64,000 bases of DNA from Euclidia mi (taxonomy: Eukaryota; Arthropoda; Insecta; Lepidoptera; Erebidae), in assembly GCA_944739405.2 (NCBI GenBank), contig OX123182.2:45819598-45883597 (forward strand). The letters run 5' to 3'. The translations under genes and the position numbers were made by a program. Within the stretch, counting starts at the first letter, position 1; each line of letters opens with the position of its first letter. The notes below the pieces were generated by a model, which saw nothing but the letters and a program-made list of their open reading frames with translations, was not told the DNA's origin and searched no databases. Shown one piece after another: positions 1 to 11,199 of this stretch.

Positions 1-743
1 TAATTAACTCTCGTACCAAAATTTTACAATACGTATTATTTCAAGTGGTATTCCTTTCTGTTCCATTTTTTTTCCATAATATTTCATAACTAATTGTATC
101 AAATGCACGACTTATATCAAGAAAGCGAAAGCGAAGCGTATACATTTGTTTTCCTTTTTAGATAATAGTTGACAGTTTGTTTCAATGAAAAAATAGCAGT
201 ATCAGTTGCAAGGTTGGCTCGGAAGCCGAACTGCGCACTGTGTAATTTTACGTATTTTGTTATGTGTGGCTGTATTAATCTTTCAAATATTTTACATAGT
301 ACAGTCGCCAGGGATATAGGTCGATAATTTAACATATCCGAAATATCCGCCTTTTTATTCTTAACTAATTGTACCTATCACAACAGTTTTCATGAATTTT
401 TTTGGTAAGTAACCATGCGTTAGACATGAATTAAATAACAGAGACAATTTTTCGGACATCTGGGGGCCACTCCTAACTACGTGGTCCAGGGTTAGGCCGT
501 CATGCCCCGGCGATTTATCTCGTTTCATTTTGTATGAACAGTCTTGCACCATGTCTGGAGTTATTATAATATTATGGCCCGCATTCTGTAAACATGTGTC
601 GCCCTCAGAACCGGTTTTGAATTGCGACGCAAAGGCCACAGCGATTTGTTTATGATCGTCAAAGTTATTTACCGTTACTGCACGACTAGGCCAGTGCGAA
701 AGTCTATTAGTTGATTTCCAAAACTGAGCGAAGTCACCGTTGG
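1..743 (-). pseudogene. LINE reverse transcriptase fragment (5' RT motifs)
   Basis: Reading leftwards from 743, three frames together spell the first half of a non-LTR reverse transcriptase. A linker (FWKSTNRLSHW) is followed by the fingers motif KRDKSPGHDGLTLDHV (about 520-480), then LNYRPISLATVLCKIFERL (335-280) and GFRANLATDTAIF. Motif A, with the catalytic Asp in LDISRAFDTI, lies near 75-118 in a shifted frame, so there are at least two frameshifts. The palm motif with FADD/YADD is not reached: the copy stops or leaves the window at base 1. It belongs to the same LINE as the endonuclease pieces at 2035-2431 and 2649-2880, from which it is separated by an inserted DNA transposon. It is a dead copy. 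The clade is uncertain (CR1/Jockey-type). Confidence 0.8.
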
Positions 744-2034
744 CACGGTAATAATATCTAACAGTATTGTAACTCCATACAAACGCACGAAACTCGAGTT
801 ATACCTACGCGCATCGAGCAAAGTACACATTAGACTGTGCCTAAACTGGCATAAAGTACCCACAGCAGCGATCGTGCCGCAGCTCGCAGTGACGAACAGA
901 CGGTGACGATTTTTCTACCAGTGTTTTGTTATTCAAATAATTAAAAGGCGAAGATGTATAGATTATATTGTGTAGTTTTTGGTTGTTTAAATTCTTTGAT
1001 AACTCACCCAACTATTTTTTTTTATTACCTGTAAACTCCGTAAGGTAAGACTATTTTATACAATGATTTTGTTACAAATTATTAAGGTTCCTGTTAGTTC
1101 TAGTATTATACAATTACGTACCTTATTTTAAATGATTACTACGCTTTTCACACCTACCTTCTGACACGGTAATTAACTTTAGCGTGATAAAGTCGTTATT
1201 TGATTAGCTTAACCTATTATTATGTTTATTATTTTTAAAACATGTCTATTGCGGTTAAAATGTATACTAACTAGCAGGACACTTTTACCTGCGTTATGAA
1301 CAATGTATTATTTCATTGTTGTCTATGATTAGTACTACCTACAGGGTAATATTCAAAATGGAAGCCAATGGGAATCTGCTTATTACATAACCAATAAGTC
1401 ATTTCTTAGGGTACTTACTTAACTAAGTACATCATTTTCGCTTAATTTTAAAGCACCCCGAGTAATAGGTTTTTGGAAATACATAGGTATTGAATTAAAC
1501 GTAATATCGTTATGAAATTATAATGATAAGGTAGATGGTATGTAGTGTTATCGAACAAGTTGGCAATGAATTGATATTACTGTAAGTAGCGCATACGCAA
1601 TTAGATGGTTGACGTTAAGTAACGTCCAAAGCGGTTGGGCATCGGATAGGTGACCAAATAACTGTTATTTCAAGTTGCTCTGTGCTGTTAGTAATAGGGA
1701 CGTTCATTTACGAAATGAAAAAGTTAAAATTATACTCGTCAGTTATTAAGGACGTAGGTACTTGCATTTTGGCTCAGTAGGTAGGTGTTGAAGTAAAAAT
1801 TTGAGATTTGTAACCTTCGGCGACTGCAGTTTACTATTTCATTAATTCGATTTTCATTTGTTTGAATAAAAATATAAGTAATATGAACAATCACAAAACC
1901 AGAAACAAACGTCAAGTAGGTAGATGTAATTAAAATACTTGAGGCGGGCAGCCCTACCGCTGGTTTGCGTACGGCGCGTCTGTAGGTATATAACTCACGG
2001 GCGATTTACAATACTGTTAGATTATATTACCGTG
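744..2034. mobile_element. 1.29-kb DNA transposon with ~28-bp TIRs and 7-bp target duplication (P-element-like?)
   Basis: The left end starts cacggtaata at 744. The right end, reverse complemented from 2034, starts cacggtaata too, and the two agree at about 26 of 28 positions. The 7-bp sequence ccgttgg lies at 737-743 and again at 2035-2041. Both flanks are coding sequence of the same LINE, and removing the insert with one ccgttgg joins the endonuclease linker (RQRANG) to FAQFWKSTN in one frame, which strongly supports the boundaries. No transposase of normal length remains, so this is a non-autonomous copy. A short reading frame at 954 resembles the start of a THAP zinc finger. With a CA-starting TIR and a 7-8 bp duplication this suggests the P superfamily; hAT or Merlin are alternatives. 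Confidence 0.8.
954..1045 (+). pseudogene. possible THAP-like first exon of the DNA transposon
   Basis: From the ATG at 954 the frame reads MYRLYCVVFGCLNS, which fits the C-x-V-x-G-C-x-N start of THAP zinc fingers found at the N-terminus of P-element transposases. A run of about ten T residues follows, after which a shifted frame gives an FF-x-LP-like stretch, then a sequence resembling a splice donor (ccgtaag/gtaaga near 1037-1046). The rest of the domain and the catalytic region are not recognisable downstream. The match is short, so this is a suggestion only. Confidence 0.3.
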
Positions 2035-2431
2035 CCGTTGGCCCGTTGCCTCGCAATCTCGTCCATTCGTAGTTGTTCTTGGTGTTGTTGACACCATTTA
2101 ATTTTATTTTTATACAATTTTCTGGTGTTACACATATTTTCATAAACAGATCCATAATATGTAGGCCTGCCTTGCAATGTCCAAGTATGAAAAGCGTTAC
2201 GAGCATTTGTATGAAATGTTTTAATGAGTGTATTCCAACCCACAATATTCTTATATTGTTTACTCCGATATTTTTTATGCGAATTAATAGCGGCTCGTGT
2301 CATTACTTCAATTAATGATTGATAATATATTTCTATAAATGAGTAGTAACTTTGGTCATTACAAGAAAGCCCCACATAGTTAGGATTACAACAATTCACA
2401 TTCATATAATGTAAATACATATCACATTACC
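2035..2431 (-). pseudogene. LINE endonuclease-RT linker fragment
   Basis: This frame runs leftwards and ends at the inserted DNA transposon. It carries a typical non-LTR linker: a region rich in aromatic and Asn residues, then VGWNTLIKTFHTNARNAFHTW and the EIARQRANG run that continues into the RT fragment at 743. It is the same LINE as the flanking pieces. Roughly 100 residues expected between the endonuclease core at 2649-2880 and this linker are missing, so a deletion accompanied or followed the insertion of the GC-rich repeat next to it. Confidence 0.75.
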
Positions 2432-2648
2432 TTTTTTTTGTGTCGGGTTGGAAAATCCTCAAGGAGTCCCTCCGCCCTGGGGGGAAGGACGAAGGGGACT
2501 GTCAGACTCTTACTGACTAAAAACCAACCCGTGCTCCTCATGTACCCATGTGTCGGAGGGTAAGGTTTCACCGAAGCATTCCTCGCTACTTCCCGAAGGG
2601 TATTGGCCCGCCAGATGGTCAGGCGGGCCCCGAATGAAACCCTCTTGG
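2432..2648 (-). mobile_element. 5'-truncated copy of the GC-rich short retroelement
   Basis: On the minus strand this stretch matches the last ~210 bases of the complete element at 45874-46465. Both share cggggc-cgcctgaccatct, ggccaatacc, gtagcga-gaatgctt, taccctccgacac-tgggta and gaggattttcc or its equivalent, and both end in an A-rich tail (cacaaaaaaaa at 2432-2442 here). The copy sits inside the LINE endonuclease frame and is truncated at its 5' end, as usual for target-primed insertion. No clear target duplication is visible. Confidence 0.75.
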
Positions 2649-2880
2649 ATCCCTCTTTCTGATCAGTACAATACCGAATCAAATCTCTTCCAAACAGGCT
2701 ACCAATATTCGCATTAAAATCTCCTAAGACAAACATACACTCCTCTGGACAGTCGTGTATAATTGAGGTAATAACGCCTAGGCACTTTGTAAACAGCGGT
2801 AAGTTATCTATACACTCGGTATGCATGTATACTGATATAACTACGGCACTTCGGTCGGCTAACTGTATACGCACTGCAAC
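2649..2880 (-). pseudogene. LINE apurinic-type endonuclease fragment
   Basis: The frame contains the endonuclease core motif FVLGDFNANIGSLFGRDL, with the Asp and Asn that coordinate metal and substrate in the exonuclease-endonuclease-phosphatase fold, preceded by SVYMHTE. The open frame runs on into the inserted GC-rich repeat, so its apparent C-terminus (about residues 80-150) is not endonuclease. The N-terminal part of the domain, including the catalytic Glu, is absent to the right, where an RTE tail begins at 2884. Confidence 0.75.
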
Positions 2881-2883
2881 AAT

Positions 2884-2945
2884 ACTACTACTTATATCCA
2901 GCAGTGGACGTCTTTAGGCTGATATCATGATGATGATGATGATAT
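2884..2945 (+). repeat. RTE-type LINE 3' tail
   Basis: The sequence agcagtggacgtctttaggc followed by tgatatcatgatgatgatgat is the 3' end seen at the end of the RTE element here (45105-45150: agcggacgtcgtttggctga...). Only the terminal ~60 bases are present, as in many severely truncated insertions. It ends in an ATG trinucleotide run. Confidence 0.7.
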
Positions 2946-3340
2946 AGAATTCTTCTGCTACTGACTGACTGACAGTCATCTTCTTCTTCTTCTGAGCACA
3001 TGTATGTTCCTCGGGGACTGTAGGGAAGCACTAAGAGATGATTTTCGGAAACTCGGGAGAGATTCCAAAAGATCCTCTCTCTGACCTCCTTTAGAGCGTA
3101 ACTTACCCCTGAAGTGTTAAGAAAGGTAGCAAGAGTTCGTGTGAAATTCTATATTCTTTCCCAATTTCCACGTTGGCAGAGCTGCTAGTCCAAGTCTAGA
3201 ATTTTATAACAACAACTATAAAATATCCGCAGGTAAGCACATTGATTTTTAAATTTAACCGTTTCTGATCGACCCTGTGCGAATTTCAGAAAATCCCTTA
3301 TTAATGCACTTCTACGGTCCCCAAGGAATATTCTAATACT
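2946..3340. repeat. dispersed AT/GA-rich repeat (family also at 45545-45690)
   Basis: The core ttctgctactgactgactgacag...gagcacatgtatgttcctcgg is echoed at 45553-45650 (ttctgactgactgacagac...gcatgtatattccttggag). It contains no coding sequence. Shorter traces (cttgtctgtcagtcagtcagta) lie at 3793-3825 and 50360-50390. The element type is unknown. Downstream of about 3065 I see nothing recognisable up to 3340. Confidence 0.45.
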
Positions 3341-3525
3341 AGATGATGACCGCGGTTACACCCGTATTATTTAAGGCTACTGATCCGCTCCCGTGGCTCA
3401 TAGTGTGATATTATATAACCTATAGCCTTTCCCGATAAATTACATATCTAACACTGAAAGAATTTTCAAATCGGACCGGTACTTCCTGAGATTAGCGCGT
3501 TCAACTAAACAAAAAAACAAACTTT
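3341..3525 (+). repeat. dispersed repeat of the 'aaagaattttcaaatcgg' type
   Basis: Contains ctaacactgaaagaatttt and caaatcggaccggtacttcc, followed by gagattagcgcgttcaac and an A/C-rich tail of aaac units. This is a common moth repeat by memory. A related copy starts near 56443. No coding potential. Confidence 0.5.
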
Positions 3526-3712
3526 TTTTTTATAGACTCACGCCTTTATCCCCAAAGGGGTAGGCAGAGGTGTAATATTACACCCACATTTCGCCATGAA
3601 TTTTTAGGTCCCACGTTATAGGGGGCGAGCCTATTGCCGTACCGGGCACATTACCAGACTCCGTGCTGCTACTTAGAATTTCCTAACAAAAATGCCGCAA
3701 GACCAACGAGGC
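3526..3712 (-). mobile_element. tRNA-derived SINE, family 2 (tail plus partial head)
   Basis: Minus-strand copy of the family whose fullest version is at 21530-21780. Its 3' part (cacctctgcctacccctttggggataaa...gcgtgagtctat) is complete and ends in a T-run (A tail on the element strand). The 5' end shows only the start of the tRNA-like head (gcctcgttggtcttgcggca), so the interior with box B is deleted. Both flanks carry aaacaaac motifs, but these are too simple to call a target duplication. Confidence 0.75.
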
Positions 3713-4143
3713 AAACAAACAAACTGTTCAGCTTTATATATTATAGTATATAAGATTCATGAATGATTTCAGCTTCTTGGCCGAATTAATTTGGCTGTAG
3801 CTTGTCTGTCAGTCAATCAGTAACGCAAAAAGAGTTACTTAGTATGTTAAATGAAGAATGTTATGAGTTACATATATATCTGCGATATTTATTCGTGAAT
3901 TCTATCTTTCTGTATATTTCTTCATAATAATAGCGAAGTGAAAACACCTAAGAAATTAGTTTGGAACAAAGAAAATAAGTTTTCATTCCCAGAGGTGTGT
4001 CAAGACGGTATGCACATAAGCTACAATATCTGCAAAATATTTACTATCATGGACTTTCCGGCACAGGATGTTGTGTCAGTACACAACGCCTCATCAAATA
4101 TTGACCTCGCGATGCTAACATCCAACGTGTATACTAGACGATA

Positions 4144-4275
4144 CTTGGGTTGAGGAGGTCGCTCGGTAGAAAAGCTAATATTCCTTTAAATCTGGTTAGA
4201 CTAGTAAGCGGACTTCGGGCTCCAAGTCAAAAAGGTCTTGGATGTAACCGGCATTACGCTAGAACGTTGATGATG
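4144..4275 (+). mobile_element. SINE family 1b, 3' fragment
   Basis: Matches the last third of the complete copy at 30146-30548: gggttg-gaggtc, cagtcgctcggt-gaaaa, atctggttagac, agcggac-tcgggctccaa and gtcttggatg-aaccgg follow in the same order. The copy lacks the tRNA-like head and ends at gttgatgatg, consistent with a worn gat-repeat tail. Confidence 0.7.
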
Positions 4276-4645
4276 CCCCGGGCAATACTTGCCATGACAT
4301 ATCCATATTATCCATGCCGTTTTCTAACAACGTTGTTTAGGATTCTCGGAATGCCTTAATATATAAATATTGCACCTAATATCTGTACTCATGTCTCTTT
4401 GCAGAATAATATTGAAATGTTATCTTGAAAATTAAATTCCACATATTTGTTTCCCTTCGTTATACTCACAAAGAAACATTCCAATTTGTAACAATCATTT
4501 ATACATAATTATTTTTATTTATTATTATTTATTAAATTATTTAGTAAATTTGTACATAATTCTAGAAAGCAGCCTTTGAAATTATGGCAAGTTGCAAATT
4601 AGTGAAATGTTGATGAATGATGATATTCGTCACTTTGCAACCTAG

Positions 4646-4885
4646 GATCGCTTCTGGTCTATCTAGTGCAATGGTATGTTAGGTTTGCTCATGGAGCGAG
4701 TGCCGTGTGACCTTTTCAACCCAAAGAGATTTATTATATGATTTACACCAGTGTTGGGGTATTTGAGGTCATTGACTTTCCTCAACGACTGTCATTGACT
4801 TCCCTCAACGACTGTCATTGATCTTCACGACAGTCGCGACCGATGGCTTTATGATCCCTCCGAGGCACGACGGAGGGTGAATTTT
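4646..4885 (-). mobile_element. SINE family 1b fragment with internal tandem duplication
   Basis: Minus-strand body of family 1b: cttctggtct, gtgccgtgtgacc, aacccaaagag, gacagtcgcgaccgatggc and cctccgaggcacg are in the expected order. The tRNA-like head is missing. A ~23-bp unit (tcattgactt-cctcaacgactg) is present twice in tandem at about 4770-4816, with a third partial unit beginning tcattgatctt. Confidence 0.65.
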
Positions 4886-5043
4886 TGGTCACCCAGACGG
4901 CGACGAAGTTGCTTTACCTGATACAATAAATGCTTAGCAAGACTACTGCAGATATCGATAATTCATTTTATTATTTCTAGACTCTGAGCATATCGTCTAG
5001 ATGTAATTAATTATTCTCTACATATTACTTTAGTCGTCTAATG

Positions 5044-5434
5044 TTATTGTTGTCATCCTCCTAGCATTATCGCAGTTTCAACCCGGGGACCGCTTTCTAG
5101 TCTTACCGGATTTGCCAGAATATTTGCATTTTCACGGAGCGACTGCCTAACTGACCTCAGCAACCCGAAGGGATAGCGATATTCCATGGTTTAGACTAGT
5201 GTCAGTTTATTATAGAGGTACTGGCGCCCTATAACGATTGTCAAAGATCTTTATGACAGCCGGGACCGACGGCTTAACGTGCTCTCCGAGGCACGCGACA
5301 AGTGATAATTATCAATTCAATACGTACATAACTCCGAAAAGTCATTGTGTGCGCCGTGGATTCGAACCCGATACCCTCCGCATGGCAGTCCTTGGGTATC
5401 TCCAATAGGCTATCGCTGCCTTATTTATTGTTGT
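5044..5434 (-). mobile_element. complete SINE family 1b with 10-bp target duplication
   Basis: The element (5054-5424) is flanked by ttattgttgt at 5044-5053 and 5425-5434. On the minus strand it starts ggcagcgatagcctattgg and contains gggttcgaatccacgg, a good Pol III box B in a tRNA-like head. The body reads gcctcggagagcacgttaag, ccgtcggtcccggctgtcat and onward, as in the 30146-30548 copy, and the 3' end is at gataatgctaggaggatgac. The age is moderate: about a fifth of the bases differ from the other copy by eye. Confidence 0.8.
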
Positions 5435-5519
5435 AGCCATGGGTTTTGAAGGACTTCTTCCGTTTCTTTATCATGTTTTCTCCCTATTTGTGATAATAAT
5501 TATTCTTAATCCTATTATT

Positions 5520-5700
5520 TTAACGACAAAGACGCAGCAGGGGTAGGCCTCCCGTACGTTGGCCTGACGATCTGATTAAGATCGCGAGAAGCGGTTGTAT
5601 GCTATTCAACATCGGTTTATGTGGAAAGCCTTGGAGAAGGTAATGTCAAACAGTGGATGTTGCTAGGTTGAAATGGACGGATGGCTATTATTTATCAATT
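5520..5700 (+). pseudogene. RTE LINE ORF 3' end fragment
   Basis: In one frame the stretch reads RRSRGRPPVRWPDDLIKIA, which matches the C-terminal basic motif of the RTE protein at 44985-45050 (RRSRGRPPARWTDDLVNIA). A second, shifted frame follows with a VKQWMLLG-like ending (about 5645-5675), the usual C-terminus of this LINE group. The RT and endonuclease are absent. It is a short, 5'-truncated relic. Confidence 0.7.
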
Positions 5701-7185
5701 GAAACTTTAATAACTCTGGCTATAATAATATAATAGTGTAAGCTTTCGATAACGCACGGTTTTAAAGTGCATTTCTCGATGATATACGACCTTTCTTAGC
5801 GCAATGTGGTAACAATTCTTCAGTTCAACAAAGGGTTGTAGAAAATAGAACCGTTTATTTTACGTCGTCCGCGGCCCGCCTCACTAGTCAGATACAGTTT
5901 GCTTTTAAATGACTTTTAGAAGAATTTAGTTCTGTTTCGTTCGTTGCGTTCATATAATATTTGTTACACGCCGAGAGCAATTCGATATTTTGAGTTCTTG
6001 GAAACAACGGCTATTATTCTTCATAATATGTTATTTTTTAACCTATTATTTTAACGTATCGTTGTTTTTATAGAGCCTCAGGTACGATTACGTTTGATTT
6101 TTAAATGTATATTATAATGCAAAAATGTTTAAATCATGGTTAAAATGAGCAAATGTCAAAACTAACTACCAAACAATACGTTTCAATGAAAACAAATAAT
6201 TGTTACCGAATAAGGTGTTGCAAGTATTGTATTAAATTAAATATATCTTTAAGACACGTCTGTTTATTATTTGTTCAGTACAATACTGCCGTCCTTACGA
6301 AAAGTGCAATAACTAGGACAAACCTGATTTCGAGAAAAAAGCGGGTAAAGATTTTATTTTTGTTTTGTTTGTATCTCCATCACTATACAAGGTATCGGAT
6401 TGAAACTTTTACTACATGATATATAACAATGTAGAGAATATTATATTTGATACTTAATGTTTGTTGCCGCATTCATTCCCGATATAAAAACCAATAAATA
6501 AAATAATGTTAAGTATTATTACTATGTAGAAAGCATGTTTACTAGTTATAACCGCAATAAGTAACCTATTTATTGCACTAATGGTTAGGAAACCAACATG
6601 ATGCATTTTGAGTTGCAATTAATATTTTATTTTAAACTGCTTCCTAACCAAATGTGCATTAAATTTCTGATTTATTGCTGTTTTCATTAGTAAGAGACAA
6701 GTTTTAAACGCCAAAATTTAACTTGTTACTATTAGAAAAACGGAGATGTTACACTTTTATGTCAAATAGGTAACTATGAATAAACAGAAGGTTGCAAAAC
6801 ATAATTTTTCCTCTCACCGATTTAGTATGAAACTGTTTTCGGTAAATCCAAGCTAACTCGTCATATCTGCGTTCAGATGTGTTTTTAAAATAATGTGAAA
6901 TCGGTTATAATTTTATGAATAAAAAAATTATAATATTAAATCTTTTTTATTTCAAACTAAAAAAGGACAATTACAATGGGAATCACTTCGCTATCTTACT
7001 TATTAATTCTGGTCTATAATCCAGCATTTAAACTTTAATGGTTAGTAATACTCTGTCAAGAAAGTACCGGCGTACGATCAATAATACACAAAGTGTTTGT
7101 TATTCATCAAAATTAATTTATCACCTTCAAAGTATGCTCCTTCAGAAACGATACACTTACGTCAACGAATTATGCGACTGCTGAT
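5700..7185. other. AT-rich spacer, no gene seen
   Basis: I see no coding region. The open frame at 6153-6419 (88 codons) is low complexity and lacks any recognised motif. The sequence is AT-rich with scattered A/T runs. Confidence 0.5.
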
Positions 7186-7395
7186 TGGAGATCCCGGGTT
7201 CTTTTCCCGGGTCGGGCAAAAGTGTTACTGGGTTTTTCCAAATTCTCAGTAGCACCAAGGAGTCGGGTGATGTGTCCAGTAACGGCAATTGGCTCGACCT
7301 CTATTCCGTGGGACCTAAAAATTCATGGCAAAATATGGGCGTAATGTTACACCTCTGCCTACCACTTCGGGGATACAGGCGTGAGTCTATAAAAA
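7186..7395 (+). mobile_element. SINE family 2 copy
   Basis: Starts within the tRNA-like head (gatcccgggttc, box B-like, then cccgggtcgggca), followed by gtgttactgggttttt, ttctcagtagca, ggcaattggctcga, tccgtgggacctaaaa and acacctctgcctaccac. The 3' end is gcgtgagtctataaaaaa. It is directly adjacent to the LTR-like repeat starting at about 7405, so it may lie at that element's edge. Confidence 0.75.
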
Positions 7396-7404
7396 ATGAA
7401 AATA

Positions 7405-7880
7405 TTTACTCGGCGTAATCTATGTGTATGGTTATTTTATCTAAAAATACCGCAGGAGTGTCAATTTCTTGATGGTGCCTAGCCAAGGATAAAAAATAAA
7501 CGATACAGACAATATGCGCGCAACTGCCTATGGTACGGCGGCCATGATACATGAGCAGTAATAATCCTCAACACTTTGTCTTCCTTGTCTCGCTGGGTTT
7601 ATTACAATATATGTGTAGTGTTGTCGCGCTGTGACATGTCGCGACTAAATTCGTCCTCTTATCAATACTTTATTGCTTATAATATCTTGGTGCCGATAGA
7701 GCTCTATCAAGTAGACGCCATTTGGTCTCAGACGCTCATGGCAGTACGACTTGGCCAGTCTTAAATGATAGCTTTCCAATGTGAATAATGTCAGCTCAAT
7801 TCCTATGTTAACTGTGGGAAATCTCTAAAATCTGGATTGTTTCCATCTAATGGCATGAATGCAACTCTGGAATGGATCTG
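7405..7880 (+). mobile_element. left part of an LTR-like repeat, split by a LINE
   Basis: Matches 29871-30720 (after removing the SINE there) over its length: tctaaaaataccg, tggtgcctagcc, gcgcgcaact, tatggtacgg, tttccttgtctcgc, ttgtcgcgct, cgtcctcttatcaata and aatctggattgtttccatct, in order. The match ends at ggcatgaatg (about 7860) and resumes at 13275 on the other side of a minus-strand LINE. The two pieces are therefore one LTR copy split by that LINE. No coding content. Confidence 0.7.
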
Positions 7881-8129
7881 AAATAATTTAAAATATAACA
7901 GTTAATAATAATAATAATAATAAAATGTTTTATTTATCTCCACAAATAACATAGGATTTAGTATCTAAGTTGACATTTATTTAACATTTGTAATTTGTGG
8001 GAGATCTGGAGTCTAAACTAAGCCTTGGCCTGTGCTTTAGAGCTCCAGGGCCCCCAATAATGGTAGTGACAGTATAATTTTGCCAACATTATAAGTTTGT
8101 GCGTGGAATGTTATGCACCTATGCGTACG

Positions 8130-8176
8130 TGCGTAGTAATATGCGTGTGTGTGTGAGTGAGTGAGTGAGTGAGTGA

Positions 8177-8227
<51 letters not shown>

Positions 8228-8239
8228 TGTGTGTATGTA

Positions 8240-8274
<35 letters not shown>

Positions 8275-8275
8275 A
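8130..8275. repeat. compound microsatellite (GAGT)n(GT)n
   Basis: About eight gagt units (8150-8182) run into gt repeats broken by single at steps (8183-8273). It lies in the 3' UTR of the LINE. Simple repeats like this are prone to length change. Confidence 0.95.
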
Positions 8276-8340
8276 TGTATAAATATATGTATATATATGT
8301 GTACTTCATTACATGTTAATATTTTTGGATTTTCTATTGT

Positions 8341-11145
8341 CTACACTGCTATTTCTAGGAGGCTTTCTGTTTCAGAATAATTAAGATTGAGTAAGAATTT
8401 TTGCAATTTGGTTTTACATTCTTTCTTCGAACAGTTTGCAATGGGTACTAATTTATTTATTTTGTTATATAATTTATATCCGCGGTACATGTAAAATCTT
8501 TGTGCAAAGGTAGTATTTGTTTTTGTTGGCTTACATATTGCATAATTCCTTCGAGATAGGGCGACACATTTTATACTGCTTTGAGATAAGTTTGAGTGTT
8601 TGAAAAGAACGGTTAACATTATATATAGTTGTCTTACGGTCAGGACTAGAGTTTCTTTATAAAGTTTGGTAGTAGAGAATAATCGAGGTTTGTAGGTGCT
8701 TACTTTTAGTATCATTCTCTGAGCTCTTTCCCACGTTATCATGTTTGATTTACAGGCTCCTCCCCATGTAGTAATACAAAAGCTCAAAATAGACTGCACC
8801 ATAGCTTCGTAAACCATTCTAATGGTATGTTTCTCTGCTACATCACGGAGCTCTTTGAAGATATAGGCTAGTTTACGTATCCTTTGTGATAATGTACGAA
8901 TGTGGGTTGAGAAACTTAAATTAGCATCTATTTCGATTCCTAGATATTTTATACATTGTGTGGTATTGATAGTTGGACAGTCGCAGGCAGCTATTTGAGG
9001 GAAGTTACATTTGTGTGCAAAAATTTTGTGTTTGTGGTGTGTTGTATCACTTGTATTATGTATTGAAAATGTGACGTATTTAGTTTTATCTTCATTAAGG
9101 GTGAGAAAGTTTGATAGTAGCCAATGGCATACAGTGTTAAATCCTGTTTGTGTAACATTAAAAAGTTCATCCCACGAATCGGCAAAGACCGTAAGGGCGG
9201 TGTCGTCTGCGTATGTTGATATACGACAGTTTTTAATATTTAAGTTACTGAGCTCATTGATGTAGCAGAGAAAGAGAGTTGGACCCAAAATGCTGCCTTG
9301 TGGCACCCCAAAATCAATTGGTAGAACATCACTGACATGCTCTCCTATCTTTACACATTGGGTTCTGTTGTGTAAGTAATCAGATAGCAATGCTGCCGGT
9401 GTGCCTCTAATACCGAAATCCTCTAATTTATGTACTAGGTGGGGGATAGAGACAGTGTCAAAGGCTTTTGCAAGGTCAAGAAATATAGTTAGGCATTTAC
9501 TCTTTTGGTCTAATTTAGAGTTGACGAGATCGAAAACTGCATTTTCCGCGGAGCGACTCTTTCGAAAACCATATTGTTGACTTGACAGTAAATTGTTTTG
9601 CTCTAAATATTGAGTTAGTCTATTATTAATAATTCTTTCAAATATTTTTGACATCACTGTTAATATTGAAATTGGCCTGTAGTTACTGACACTGCCTCTA
9701 TCACCCGCCTTATGTATGGGATGTACCACAGCTCTCTTAAATGCGTCAGGAAATACACCCTCTTCAAAGCAACGATTTAGTATATTTGTAATTACAGGTG
9801 TTATAGATTCCGATATTAGTTTTAAAGTATCCGCACTAATCTGATCCCACCCAGGAGCGCAGTCACATTTCAATTGCATAATAGTTTTTTCAACTTCTTC
9901 CTTGTCTGTAGGTAAGAGCACAAATGACTTAAGCGGGGATTTTGAAGATTTCCTAAACTCTGGGAGATGTGAGTGTATTAAATCTGACAATCGTTTACCT
10001 ACTTTTGAGAAGTATTCATTGATTTTGTTAATTGAGCATTCGGGATCTTTTTCAGTTAATAGTTGAACTGGTGGTTGTTTTGTTTTATTGTTATTATTTT
10101 TAGATGTTATTAGCTGATCTCTAAAATATTTTTTTCTAAGTTTTTTAATTATATTGTTACAGTGATTTCGGTATCTTATATACGTAATTTTTAATATGAC
10201 ATTGTCCTTATCTAATTTAATTTTTTTATGCATTCTGTCTCTTGTTCGAATACAGCGAAGAATACCGACAGTAATCCACGGTTTGATTGTGTATTTACTT
10301 CTAGGAATTAATCGTGTAATTGAGTTATTTGCAATTAGTTGTTGTATGATGGTGATAAAATTATTAGTAGCAATGTTCAAATTTGATTCCTGATAAATTT
10401 CGTGAAAGTCGAGAGCAAGACATTCTGATTTTAATTTTTCACGGTCAATTCTATACTTTAGTTTCGAATTTATAGGCTTTGTATTGGATACTTCAGTTTT
10501 AATACAAGACAGTATGGCCTCATGATCGGTAATACTCGTACCCAATGAGAAAGTGAATGCACTATATTTTGTTTTTAATATCACATGGTCTAAACAAGCT
10601 TTACCTCTAGTGGCAGTATTGATAGCGGGAAGAAGTCCGTGGAAAGATATTGTATCTAAATACGAAGTGGTTTCATGACTAATTCCTATCAAATCTATAT
10701 TTATGTCACCAACTACGATTATGTTTTTGAACGATGATATGCTTTGTAGTAGGCCGTGAAAAGATTCGAGAAAATTGTCTAGAGATCTAAAGCTAGGTGG
10801 TCTGTAAATGGCTATGACTATTGTATGATTTTTATTTTGATTGTTAAGCAATTGGCTTCCGATAATGATGGCTCTTCCACGGTACATTCGAGGTCACAAT
10901 TAGTATAGACAACTACGCCATCGTTTTGGTTGTAATTAATGGTGGTTTTATATGCCTCATAGCCGCCTAGTTGAGGCAAGTTTACCACTCGCGATAACCA
11001 ACATTCGGAGAGCACCACAATATCACATGTAAGAGCAAGCCTTTTGAATAATATATGCAGTTCTTGAAAGTTGCAGTTGAGACTACGAATGTTCTGTTGA
11101 AGAATTTTTAAATACTGTTTCGAGTGAGTAAGGAATGATGTACAC
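8341..11145 (-). pseudogene. LINE ORF2: endonuclease + reverse transcriptase, one frameshift
   Basis: The protein should nick target DNA and copy the LINE RNA at the nick. The N-terminal endonuclease begins near 11145 with LQQNIRSLN, then LSECWL (catalytic Glu). After one frameshift near 10830 come AIYRPPSF, VVGDINIDLI, CLDHVI and the SITDHEAI His/Asp motif. The RT has CDCAPGWDQI, NYRPISILTVMSKIFERI, motif A FLDLAKAFDTV and VPQGSILGP. The catalytic YADDTAL, IKYLGIEID and a C-terminal LTVRQL-YI region follow, ending at 8341. The continuous 848-codon stretch covers most of the protein. All catalytic residues I can see are present; only the frameshift disables it. Gene order with ORF1 upstream is normal. 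Confidence 0.88.
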
Positions 11146-11199
11146 TCTTCAGGCTTGCAGGTTACTGGTAATGCAATATTAAATTGATCAATATTATTT

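Noticed and set aside
8037..8380. Open frames of His/Thr and Cys/Val repeats
   Set aside because: They are translations of the GT/TGAG microsatellite on both strands.
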